A stretch of 64,000 nt of DNA from Rhodobacteraceae bacterium UBA3069. Its GTDB lineage: Bacteria > Pseudomonadota > Alphaproteobacteria > Rhodobacterales > Rhodobacteraceae. The notes under the pieces were generated by a model, which was not told where the DNA came from, searched no databases, and saw only the letters and a program-made list of their open reading frames with translations. Positions within the stretch are counted from its first letter, which is position 1, and each line of letters begins with the position of its first letter. A program made the translations under genes and the position numbers. Positions 7,933 through 15,251 of this stretch are shown here, in pieces. The stretch is from positions 14,417 to 78,416 of the forward strand of contig DFBX01000125.1 of assembly GCA_002366795.1 (NCBI GenBank). The letters are read 5' to 3'.

Positions 7933-10139
7933 GCCACAGCCTGATCGACCCCCGCGATACGCTGGAACGCCAAAACGAGAAGCTGCTGAAAATCTCTGAA
8001 ACGCTGATGCGGCGGGTCGAGCAAAGCACCGATGCGTCCGGTGCGGCCTATACGCAGTTCCAGCGCGCCGTGCTTTTGGAAGAAGAGGTGCGCGCCCGCA
8101 CCCGCGATCTGGAACGCGCGCTGGACCTTTTGAACGAATCCAACGCACGCCTGGCCGTCGCCAACCGCGAGACAGAAGCCGCACGGTCCGATCTGGCCAA
8201 TGCAATCGAAACCATTCAGGAAGGGTTCGCCCTGTTCAATCCGGATGAAAAACTGGTGCTGTGCAATTCGCGTTTCGGGATGCACATGCCCGATTTGCGC
8301 GATGCGCTGAAACCGGGGCTGTCCTTCACCGAATATGTGCGGCGCGTGTCGCAAAGCCATTTCCTCTCCCTGCCCGACAGCGAACGCCCCGAGGATTGGC
8401 TGAAGCGCCGCCTCGGTCGCCACAAGGACGACCACGTTATCTTTAACGTGCGGATGATCTGGAACCGCTGGGTGCAGGTGTCGGAACATCGCACTGGCGA
8501 TGGCGGCACGGTGATCCTGCAGACCGACGTGACCGACATCATGCGGCTGGAACGGCAGGAACGCGACCGGATGCTGGACGATCAGGCCCGCCTGATCCGT
8601 GCCACGCTGGAACATCTTGATCAGGGGGTGTGCATCTTCGACGCGGGCGCGCGCATGGTCGGACATAATCAACGGCTGATCGAACTTTTGGCGATACCTG
8701 TGGTGCGGTTCCACATGGGGGCCACCTTTGCCTCTATCTTTGACCGCTTCCGCGACCGGGTGGAATTTTCCGGCGACATGACCCCCGAAGGCATAGAGGC
8801 ATGGGTCGCTGCCCGCGACCACCGTGCGCCCCTGTCCTTTGAAATACGGCAGGGCGCGCGCACCCTGGCGTTTTTCGCGCAGGAAATGCCCGACAAGGGC
8901 TTCGTGATTTCCTTCACCGATGTCTCGGCCCAGCGCGCTGCCGTGCAGGCCATCCGCGAGGTGAACGAGACACTGGAACAGCGCGTCACCGAACGCACCT
9001 TGGAGCTGGAAGACGCCTTGGCCGAGGCAGAGCGCGCCAATGCCTCCAAATCCCGGTTCGTCGCGGCAGCCAGCCACGATTTGTTGCAGCCGCTTTCGGC
9101 GGCAATGCTTTACGTCACCTCGCTGGAAAAGGATCTGCCGACCGAAGGGGGACGCAAGGTTTTGTCCAAAGCCTCGAACGCGCTGCAAAGCGCCGAGAAT
9201 ATCCTTGAGGCGCTGTTCGACATTTCGAAACTGGATTCGGGGCGAACGGCGGTGATGGTGGGCGCGGTGCCCCTTGGCAGCGTGCTGGCGCAGTTGCGCG
9301 ACGAATTGCAGCCGCAAGCCCAAAAGAAGGGGCTGCGTCTGTCCATCATCGCGGTCGACCTGAACGTGCTGTCCGATGCCACCTACCTGCGGCGCATCCT
9401 GCAAAACCTGATCGCAAACGCGATCCGCTATACCGAACATGGCAAGGTGCTGGTCGGGGCGCGGCGCATTCCCGGTGCCGTCCGGATCGAGGTATGGGAC
9501 ACCGGCCCCGGCATCCCAGAGGATCAGCAAGACATCATATTCGGCGAATTCCAGCGCCTGAACGCCACTGCCTCGGCGGCCGAGGGGATGGGGCTGGGCC
9601 TTGCCATCGTGGACCGTGCCTGCGCCCTTTTAGGCCATCCGCTGGAGGTCCGCTCGATCATTGGCAAGGGCACGCTGTTCACCGTCGAGGTGCCGGTCGC
9701 ATCGCGCGATCTGCCGCTGTCGGCCACGACTACGGTCAGCGCGCCCAGCCTCCAGGCCGCTGTATTGGGCAACCTGATCGTGATGCTGATCGAAAACGAC
9801 GAGGAATTGCGCCACGCCCTGTCCCTGACCATCGAAGGTTGGGGCGCCGATGTTCTGGCCTGCGCATCCGAGGCCGAGGCCCGCGCCCTGCTGAACGAAA
9901 TCGGCGTCGCACCGGATGTGATCTTGGCCGATTACCAGCTGGATGACGGGCGCTCAGGCGCACAGGCGGTACAGGCGCTCAGGCGGCAGGTCGGCAACCT
10001 GCCCGCCTGCATCATCACGGCGAACCGGTCACCGGAGCTGGTGGATGAATGCGCGATCCTTGGGCTGGAGCTGATGCACAAGCCGATCGACGCGGAGGCA
10101 CTGCGCGACTTCTTGCAAGCGGTGCGCCCGGTGCATTGA
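7929..10139 (+). CDS. Hybrid sensor histidine kinase, NahK/ErcS type
   Basis: 736 residues with no signal peptide or membrane segment, so probably cytosolic. Order: N-terminal coiled coil (to about residue 90), two PAS_7-like sensor domains, a second coiled coil, HisKA with phospho-acceptor His383 in AASHDLLQPL, HATPase (NLIANAIRYTEHG, DTGPGIPED, GLGLAIV), and a C-terminal receiver with Asp668 in ILADYQLDDG. This is the arrangement of NahK/ErcS kinases, which control ethanol oxidation and biofilm functions in pseudomonads. The start is fixed by the ATGA overlap with the FIST gene; the longer open frame overlaps FIST coding sequence. The likely partner is the response regulator at 5983. Confidence 0.9.
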   Translation: MSHSLIDPRDTLERQNEKLLKISETLMRRVEQSTDASGAAYTQFQRAVLLEEEVRARTRDLERALDLLNESNARLAVANRETEAARSDLANAIETIQEGFALFNPDEKLVLCNSRFGMHMPDLRDALKPGLSFTEYVRRVSQSHFLSLPDSERPEDWLKRRLGRHKDDHVIFNVRMIWNRWVQVSEHRTGDGGTVILQTDVTDIMRLERQERDRMLDDQARLIRATLEHLDQGVCIFDAGARMVGHNQRLIELLAIPVVRFHMGATFASIFDRFRDRVEFSGDMTPEGIEAWVAARDHRAPLSFEIRQGARTLAFFAQEMPDKGFVISFTDVSAQRAAVQAIREVNETLEQRVTERTLELEDALAEAERANASKSRFVAAASHDLLQPLSAAMLYVTSLEKDLPTEGGRKVLSKASNALQSAENILEALFDISKLDSGRTAVMVGAVPLGSVLAQLRDELQPQAQKKGLRLSIIAVDLNVLSDATYLRRILQNLIANAIRYTEHGKVLVGARRIPGAVRIEVWDTGPGIPEDQQDIIFGEFQRLNATASAAEGMGLGLAIVDRACALLGHPLEVRSIIGKGTLFTVEVPVASRDLPLSATTTVSAPSLQAAVLGNLIVMLIENDEELRHALSLTIEGWGADVLACASEAEARALLNEIGVAPDVILADYQLDDGRSGAQAVQALRRQVGNLPACIITANRSPELVDECAILGLELMHKPIDAEALRDFLQAVRPVH

Positions 10140-10164
10140 ACCTGCGATCCGGGCGCAGCGTCTC

Positions 10165-10965
10165 TTACTCGGGGCGGACCCGTGCAGCAGTCTTGTTGGC
10201 AAATGCCTCAAGCCGGTCGCGCGATGCGGGCTGGGTGTTGACGATCCCCGCCACGACCGATTCCGCATAGGCGGCATCCAGCGCCGACATGTTTTGCATG
10301 TGGCTGATGGCCGAACAGATGGCGAAATTCGACAGCGGCGGGTTGGTGGCTGCGGCGCGGGCCAGTTCCATCGCCTTGTTCACGCTGGAGCCTTCGACAC
10401 GGTATTGGCACAGGCCCACGGCCTCTGCCTCGGCCCCTTTGTAGACGCGGCCGGTCAGCATCATGTCGATCATCCGCGCCTTGCCGACCAGATCGGCCAC
10501 GCGGATCGTCGCGCCGCCGCCGGTGAACAACCCGCGCTGCCCTTCGGGCAGGGCGAAATAGGTAGTCGCATCCGCCACCCGCACATGCGCCGAAGACGCC
10601 AGTTCAAGCCCGCCCCCCACGACGGCCCCGGTCAGCGCCGCGATGATCGGCACGCCGCCATATTCCATCTTGTTGAACGCCTCGTGCCAGCGCAGGCACA
10701 GGTGCATGAAATCCTCGGGGCGGCGGTCCTCCTGGTGGTGTTCCACCAGATCAAGCCCCGCGCAGAAATGGTCGCCCTCGGCCCGCAGCACAACGGCCCG
10801 CGCCCCCCGTCGCGGCAGGGCCGAAAACACGTCGATCAGCTCCTCGACCGTCTGGGCATTCAGCGCGTTGCGCTTGGCAGGGCGCGCCAGGATGACTTGC
10901 ACGATGCCATCCTCGTCTGCCTCAAGCCGCAGGTTCTGGGTTTCTATCCCGCTTAGATCCACCAT
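10165..10965 (-). CDS. Enoyl-CoA hydratase/isomerase (crotonase) family protein
   Basis: 266 residues with the crotonase fold. The CoA-binding and oxyanion-hole segments are present: ILARPAKRNALNAQ, GDHFCAGLDL and ALTGAVVGGGLELA, then LPEGQRGLFTGGGATIR. The substrate cannot be assigned: the second catalytic Glu region is present, but crotonases range over hydratases, isomerases and aromatic acyl-CoA enzymes. It stands alone, convergent with the hybrid kinase gene (only 25 bases between the stops). An AGGGAGGAGAC sequence precedes the start. Confidence 0.85.
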   Translation of the reverse strand: MVDLSGIETQNLRLEADEDGIVQVILARPAKRNALNAQTVEELIDVFSALPRRGARAVVLRAEGDHFCAGLDLVEHHQEDRRPEDFMHLCLRWHEAFNKMEYGGVPIIAALTGAVVGGGLELASSAHVRVADATTYFALPEGQRGLFTGGGATIRVADLVGKARMIDMMLTGRVYKGAEAEAVGLCQYRVEGSSVNKAMELARAAATNPPLSNFAICSAISHMQNMSALDAAYAESVVAGIVNTQPASRDRLEAFANKTAARVRPE

Positions 10966-11199
10966 GATGTCTCCTCCCTCTTATCCGGTATCGGGGCAGA
11001 CAGTCGCGCCGCTTTGGCGCAAAGTCCAGAGGTGTCGCAGCGTTTTCCTGACCGCATGGTCGGGAAATTCAAACCTTTCAGCAGGCCACGGGGAACAAAA
11101 ACACGCCTTGGGCGATTGATCCGGCACAAGCCGCATAACGCCGACGGAGGAAAAACAGTTGAAGATCACCCGCCCCACCTCGACACGGCACCACGCAAC

Positions 11200-12272
11200 A
11201 TGACGCGGATCGAACGGTTCATGCCCTGGGCCATTGCCCTTGTCGGCGCGGTTACAATGGTCACGGCCCTGCGCCTTGCCGACAGTTTCTTTTCCCCCGT
11301 CACGCTGGCCATCGTGGCCGGTGTCGTGCTGTCGCCCATTTCCGATTTCTGGGAAAAGATCGGTTTTCCGCGGGCCTTCGGGGCCATGGTTTCGATGCTG
11401 GCGACGCTGCTGGTCACGGCGGCGGTCATCTTTGTGCTGCAACCCCATTTCGCGCGACTGATAGATGAAGCGCCCAAGGTGATGTCGGACATCAACCAGA
11501 CCATCACCGACATGCGCAATTCGATGAAAGGCCTGTCACAAATGTCGGCCGAACTGGACGAGGCGCTTGGAGCCGAGGCCGCGCCAGAGAAATCAAAAGT
11601 CGCGATCCCCGACGATACCAGTATCGGCCCTCCCCCGCCGCCTTCGACAGAGGGCGCTGCCGAGGTGCCGACACTGACCGATGCCCTGCTGATGGCCCCG
11701 TCAATTTTTGCCCAGATCGTGATCTTTGCCGGCACGCTGTTCTTTTGCTCGCCACCCGGACCGAGATTTACGACTGGGTCGCGCGGCACATCCCCTCGAC
11801 CCGACCGGGCGGCATATCCCAGCGCGACCTGATGCGCGCCGACCGGCTGGTTTCGCGCTATTTCCTGACCATCACGATGATCAATGCCGCCTTGGGAACG
11901 GGCGTGGCGCTGATGCTGACGGGGCTTGGGCTGCCAGGGGCCGCGCAATGGGGGCTGCTGGCCTTCTTCGCCAATTTCGTCGTCTACTTGGGGCCGGCGG
12001 TGTTTGCCGGGGCCATGGTCTTGGCGGGGACCGCCGCCTTTGACGGGCCGACAGCATTGGCCCCAGCGGCTTTCTACCTGTTCCTGAACTTCACCGAAGG
12101 GCAATTCATTACCCCGTCGCTGGTCGGGCAAACCATGCAGATCAACCCGCTGGCCGTGTTCCTTTCCGTGATTTTTGGACTGTGGCTTTGGGGGGCGGCA
12201 GGCGGCATCGTGGCAATTCCCCTGCTGGTTTGGATCTTGTTCCTGAACGGATTGGGCGAAAAACCCGCCTGA
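11200..12272 (+). pseudogene. AI-2E family transporter, frameshifted
   Basis: The first 540 bases encode membrane segments of an AI-2E (PerM-like) permease, starting MTRIERFMPWAIALVGA. At the T run 11743-11746 the frame breaks. One extra T would restore the family sequence LFFLLATRTEIYDW, and the following frame then runs cleanly to the TGA at 12270-12272 with the conserved FLNFTEGQFITPSLVGQ and GGIVAIPLLVW. The joined product would be about 357 residues, normal for the family. This is either a real single-base deletion or a homopolymer sequencing error. The loop between the halves contains an unusual acidic/proline stretch (GPPPPPSTEG). Confidence 0.85.
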
Positions 12273-12292
12273 CACCCGCGGGCACCGCGCAG

Positions 12293-12327
12293 AAAAAAGC
12301 TCCGGTCCATTGGGCCGGAGCTTTTTT
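12293..12327 (+). terminator. Bidirectional rho-independent terminator
   Basis: A perfect 13-bp stem AAAAAAGCTCCGG / CCGGAGCTTTTTT with a 9-base loop lies between the AI-2E gene (plus strand) and the holin-family gene (minus strand). It has a T tract in both directions, so it can serve both. Confidence 0.92.
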
Positions 12328-12343
12328 GCGTATCAGACGATGT

Positions 12344-12712
12344 TCAATCCTTTTCACGCGCCGAGGAAAACCCGCGCCGCGCGGCGGAACCAGCGCCGAT
12401 GCCCTGCATGAATGCGGCCACCAAGGCGGCCAATGGCAATTCGGTCTGCGCCGTAGCCGAGGCGGCCATGGCAGCGGTGCGCATCTCGCGCTTTTGCGCG
12501 TGCTTGGCGAAACCGATCACCAAAACCCCGGCCCCGACAAAGCCGCCGCCGATGATCAGGGCCGCGGTCTTGGCGTCGAACATCTCTTCCAACACGATCC
12601 AGCCGGCAGTGGTCAGGAACCCCGCGCCGATGATCATAAGCAAAATGCCCGAAGCGCCAAGCGCAATGCGCTTGACGCCACGAGCGACGAAATATCGTAG
12701 CTGTGCGATCAT
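12344..12712 (-). CDS. Phage_holin_3_6-like small membrane protein
   Basis: 122 residues with two hydrophobic helices (LGASGILLMIIGAGFLTTAGWIV and the segment after KTAALIIGGG) and a charged C-terminal tail, a pattern of the holin-X/Phage_holin_3_6 family. In alphaproteobacteria such proteins are chromosomal, not prophage lysis genes, and usually sit beside DUF883/YqjD-like proteins. That is the case here: the DUF883 gene ends 6 bases upstream. Both are probably transcribed from the EcfG promoter at 13126-13150. There are no other phage genes nearby. Confidence 0.8.
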   Translation of the reverse strand: MIAQLRYFVARGVKRIALGASGILLMIIGAGFLTTAGWIVLEEMFDAKTAALIIGGGFVGAGVLVIGFAKHAQKREMRTAAMAASATAQTELPLAALVAAFMQGIGAGSAARRGFSSAREKD

Positions 12713-12718
12713 GACAGA

Positions 12719-13066
12719 TTACCGGCGGTTCATGATCAGCCCGACGAGAAAGCCGACACCTGCGGCGATCCCGATGGCGGCGGCGGGGTTTTCACGCACC
12801 TGGCTTTCGGCCGTGGCATAATAGTGCTGCGCCGATTTTTTCAGATCGGCGGCGGTGTCCTCACCTCGCTTGCGCAGCGCTTCTGCACTGTCCTTTGCCG
12901 AGGATTTCAGCGACACGCCCTTTTGAATGCCCATATCCTTGAGCGTGCCGGTCAGGGCGGCCACGTCGGCCTTCAGCGCAGCGATTTGCGCCTCAAGATC
13001 ATCGGTGGTCGCCTTGTTGGAAGCGGCGGTTTTGGCATTGCCATTCGTGGATGTTGCGGTGGCCAT
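12719..13066 (-). CDS. DUF883 / ElaB-YqjD-like membrane-anchored protein
   Basis: 115 residues. A long amphipathic helical region (residues 20-85, coiled-coil-like and charged) is followed by a glycine-rich transmembrane anchor (PAAAIGIAAGVGFLVGLIMNRR). ElaB/YqjD proteins are stationary-phase inner-membrane proteins that bind ribosomes in E. coli (family knowledge). The start at 13066 was chosen because CCAGGAGGAC precedes it; the upstream ATG at 13144 lacks such a site. A perfect EcfG-type promoter lies 60 bases upstream, marking this as a general stress gene. Confidence 0.88.
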   Translation of the reverse strand: MATATSTNGNAKTAASNKATTDDLEAQIAALKADVAALTGTLKDMGIQKGVSLKSSAKDSAEALRKRGEDTAADLKKSAQHYYATAESQVRENPAAAIGIAAGVGFLVGLIMNRR

Positions 13067-13125
13067 GATTGTCCTCCTGGCAGTTGTTTTCCGGCGCAAC
13101 GGGGGTTGTGCACCTTCTCTGTTCA

Positions 13126-13150
13126 AACGCACCGGTGCGGCCAAAGTTCC
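13126..13150 (-). promoter_or_regulatory. EcfG promoter for the DUF883 operon (GGAAC-N16-CGTT)
   Basis: Read on the minus strand, GGAAC (13150-13146), a 16-base spacer and CGTT (13129-13126) match the EcfG general-stress consensus GGAAC-N16/17-CGTT exactly. It is oriented towards the DUF883 gene. Confidence 0.85.
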
Positions 13151-13173
13151 CCGAACATGTAAAAATTAAATTT

Positions 13174-13199
13174 GGAACTGCACGGGCTCACTTTGCGTT
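13174..13199 (+). promoter_or_regulatory. EcfG promoter for the DUF1328 gene (GGAAC-N17-CGTT)
   Basis: GGAAC at 13174-13178, a 17-base spacer and CGTT at 13196-13199 match the EcfG consensus exactly. It points at the small membrane protein gene at 13257. It is divergent from the promoter at 13126-13150, with 23 bases between them. Confidence 0.85.
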
Positions 13200-13256
13200 G
13201 TTTTCATAATCGCGTCCCAGATGGCGCTTGAAACACAACGATCTATGGAGGTTCTC

Positions 13257-13430
13257 ATGCTCGGTTGGGCTCTTACTTTTCTCGTGGTGGCGTTGATCGC
13301 CGCTGTCTTCGGATTTGGCGGCATCGCATCGGCTTCGGCCGGTATCGCACAGGTGCTGTTCTTCGTGTTCCTCGTGCTGTTCGTGGTCGCCATGATCGCG
13401 CGCGCTGTGCGCGGACGCCCGCCGGTTTGA
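13257..13430 (+). CDS. DUF1328 small membrane protein (YtjA family)
   Basis: 57 residues, almost entirely two transmembrane helices (LGWALTFLVVALIAAVFGFG and a second from residue 30), with a basic C-terminus RAVRGRPPV. This is the YtjA/DUF1328 signature. Start 13257 was preferred over 13221 and 13245 because GGAGG lies 5 bases before it and the family begins MLxWAL. It is transcribed from the perfect EcfG promoter at 13174. The role of the family is unknown, but it is commonly stress-induced. Confidence 0.88.
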   Translation: MLGWALTFLVVALIAAVFGFGGIASASAGIAQVLFFVFLVLFVVAMIARAVRGRPPV

Positions 13431-13450
13431 TCCGGCACCACATGACATGC

Positions 13451-13477
13451 AAAGGGGCACCTTCGGGCGCCCCTTTT
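13451..13477 (+). terminator. Rho-independent terminator of the DUF1328 gene
   Basis: AAAGGGGC pairs with GCCCCTTT, with an inner CC-TTCG-GG tetraloop, and the T run follows. It lies 20 bases after the stop. Confidence 0.85.
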
Positions 13478-13501
13478 CGTTTCCACCACCACGGCGTAAA
13501 C

Positions 13502-13536
13502 AAAAACCCCGCAGTCCGGCAGGACCACGGGGCTTT
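13502..13536 (-). terminator. Rho-independent terminator of phyR
   Basis: On the minus strand, CCCCG-TGGTCC pairs with GGACTG-CGGGG and is followed by TTTTT (13506-13502). It lies 24 bases beyond the phyR stop. Confidence 0.8.
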
Positions 13537-13559
13537 GCGCATGAAAGAGGGCGGGGGCG

Positions 13560-14375
13560 TCAGACCTTGAGCGTTTCCGTAGAGAAAAAGAACATTGCCT
13601 GGCTAACGGCGGAACGCACCTGCTCCTCGCTGTAGGGCTTTGTGATGACAAAGGCAGGCTCTGGTCGCTCGCCGGTCAACAGGCGCTCGGGGAAGGCAGT
13701 GATGAAAATCACCGGAATCTCACCTGCAGCTTTCAAGATTTCGTTCACCGCCTCCACACCCGAAGAATTGTCGGCCAATTGGATGTCCGACAGGATCAGG
13801 TCAGGGCGATCCTTGGCGGCCAACGCCACGGCCTCGGCATGGGTGCGGGCGACGCCGGTGATGAAATGGCCCATGTCCGCCACGATATCCTGGATATCCA
13901 TCGCGATAATCGCCTCGTCCTCAATCACCATGACGCGGCCGGAAATGCTGTCTTCCATTTCGCGGCGGGCAATCTTGATCAGATCCTCCACTTCGGCGGG
14001 GTCGCTTTCCATGATTTGCGCAATCTCTTCGAACGAGAATTCCTCGATCGTGTGCAGCAGCAGCGCCTCGCGGGTGTTGGCCGTCAGGCGCGACAGGTGG
14101 GATTGGGCTCGCGCAGCAGGGCCGGTGGCCTCTGCGACCTCGATCGGGGCACCGGTCGAATTCCAGATCATGTGGAACGCGCGGAACAGCGCAACCTTGG
14201 GCGAATGGCCCATTTCGAAAACGGAACGGTCGCTCAACAGCGCCTCTAGCGTGGCAGCGGCATAGGCATCGCCGCTCTTTTGGCCGCCAGTCAAAGCGCG
14301 CGCGTAGCGGCGCAGATATGGCAACAGGCCCGCCACAATCACGGATAGGTTGGAACTGGGATCGGCTTGCGACAT
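13560..14375 (-). CDS. phyR: PhyR general stress response regulator (sigma-like domain plus receiver)
   Basis: 271 residues. The N-terminal half is an EcfG-like sigma domain (regions 2 and 4, ending near residue 140); the C-terminal half is a receiver domain with acidic pair VIEDEA and phospho-acceptor Asp197 in LILSDIQLAD. When phosphorylated, PhyR binds the anti-sigma factor NepR and frees EcfG (established for alphaproteobacteria). The gene is divergent from nepR-ecfG, the usual arrangement. A perfect EcfG promoter precedes it, so it is autoregulated. It is followed by its own terminator at 13502-13536. Confidence 0.97.
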   Translation of the reverse strand: MSQADPSSNLSVIVAGLLPYLRRYARALTGGQKSGDAYAAATLEALLSDRSVFEMGHSPKVALFRAFHMIWNSTGAPIEVAEATGPAARAQSHLSRLTANTREALLLHTIEEFSFEEIAQIMESDPAEVEDLIKIARREMEDSISGRVMVIEDEAIIAMDIQDIVADMGHFITGVARTHAEAVALAAKDRPDLILSDIQLADNSSGVEAVNEILKAAGEIPVIFITAFPERLLTGERPEPAFVITKPYSEEQVRSAVSQAMFFFSTETLKV

Positions 14376-14403
14376 GAAATTTGGCCTTTTTTCGATTTTT
14401 CTT

Positions 14404-14429
14404 GGAACCTAACGCCGGGAAGCCGAGTT
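14404..14429 (+). promoter_or_regulatory. Near-consensus EcfG promoter for nepR-ecfG (GGAAC-N17-AGTT)
   Basis: GGAAC 14404-14408, a 17-base spacer and AGTT 14426-14429. One base differs from CGTT. It overlaps the divergent phyR promoter almost base for base. It lies about 95 bases upstream of nepR. Confidence 0.6.
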
Positions 14430-14436
14430 GGGTTCC
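14411..14436 (-). promoter_or_regulatory. EcfG promoter for phyR (GGAAC-N17-CGTT)
   Basis: On the minus strand, GGAAC (14436-14432), a 17-base spacer and CGTT (14414-14411) match the consensus exactly. The phyR start codon is at 14375, about 30 bases beyond the expected transcription start. Confidence 0.88.
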
Positions 14437-14524
14437 AAGATCACGGAACTTTTTTTAACATGCGGGTGCCCCTTTTCGTCTGGATCGGACAGCTGGGGCC
14501 AAGGCGCGGAAAACAGGATGCAGG

Positions 14525-14677
14525 ATGGAGCAGAAAGAGCCAAAGTCCAACCTAGAATGGCAAATCGACGAGAACTTGCGCAAGGTTTACCAGCGCACGG
14601 TCGAGGAAGACGTTCCAGACAAATTTCTGGACTTGCTGAAGCAGCTAAAGGACCAGGATGCCCACAATGAGCAATGA
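14525..14677 (+). CDS. nepR: NepR anti-sigma factor
   Basis: A 50-residue ORF with the NepR core: IDENLRKVYQRTVEEDVPD followed by KFLDLLKQL. NepR holds EcfG inactive until PhyR-P displaces it. It is too short for most ORF callers. A CAGGA sequence lies at the start, and the 3' end overlaps the ecfG start codon (14658), giving translational coupling of the anti-sigma and sigma factors. It is divergent from phyR, as in other alphaproteobacteria. Confidence 0.95.
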   Translation: MEQKEPKSNLEWQIDENLRKVYQRTVEEDVPDKFLDLLKQLKDQDAHNEQ

Positions 14678-15251
14678 CTCTGGCCCAGCGCAAGGCGATC
14701 CGCGCGACGAGATTATCGAATATCTTCCCGCGATGCGCGCCTTTGCCATGTCCCTGACCCGCAATTCCGCCGCCGCCGACGACCTGGTGCAGGACACCAT
14801 TGTCAAGGCATGGAAGAATTTCGACAAGTTCAAGGAAGGCACAAACCTGCGGGCGTGGCTGTTCATGATCCTGCGCAACACGTTCTATTCGTCACGCCGC
14901 AAGGCCAAGCGCGAGGTTGCAGATGTGGATGGCGCGATGGCCGCCACGCTTTCGGAAAAACCGGCGCATGACGGCCGCCTTGCCATGGCCGATTTCGAAA
15001 AGGCATTCGCCCAGCTTTCGGACGAACAGCGCGAGGCGCTGATTCTTGTGGGCGCGTCCGGTTTTTCCTACGAAGAGGCCGCCGAGACCTGCAAGGTTGC
15101 CGTTGGCACGATCAAAAGCCGGATCAACCGTGCGCGGCATCGCCTGGCCGAGATCATGGAACTACACGAAGACGAAGCCCTTGAGCTGACCGATTCCGCG
15201 ACGACTGCCGTGGTGTCTGCCTCTATGCAGCCCAGAAAGAGCATTGCTTGA
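14658..15251 (+). CDS. ecfG: EcfG-family general stress sigma factor
   Basis: 197 residues with sigma region 2 (ADDLVQDTIVKAWKNFDKF and LRAWLFMILRNTF) and region 4 (LSDEQREALILVGASGFSYEEAAE, then VGTIKSRINRARHRL). It directs transcription from GGAAC-N16/17-CGTT promoters, several of which are visible in this window. The start 14658 has AAAGGA five bases upstream; 14667 is also possible. It overlaps nepR by 20 bases upstream and the histidine kinase by 4 bases downstream. Confidence 0.95.
   Translation: MPTMSNDSGPAQGDPRDEIIEYLPAMRAFAMSLTRNSAAADDLVQDTIVKAWKNFDKFKEGTNLRAWLFMILRNTFYSSRRKAKREVADVDGAMAATLSEKPAHDGRLAMADFEKAFAQLSDEQREALILVGASGFSYEEAAETCKVAVGTIKSRINRARHRLAEIMELHEDEALELTDSATTAVVSASMQPRKSIA

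Noticed and set aside
11092..11116. EcfG-like promoter GGAAC-N16-CGAT before the AI-2E gene
   Set aside because: The -10 differs from CGTT at its third base and there is no supporting context, so it is not listed as a feature.
12344..12712. Holin-family gene as evidence of a prophage
   Set aside because: No other phage genes nearby; it pairs with DUF883 and an EcfG promoter, as chromosomal stress proteins do.
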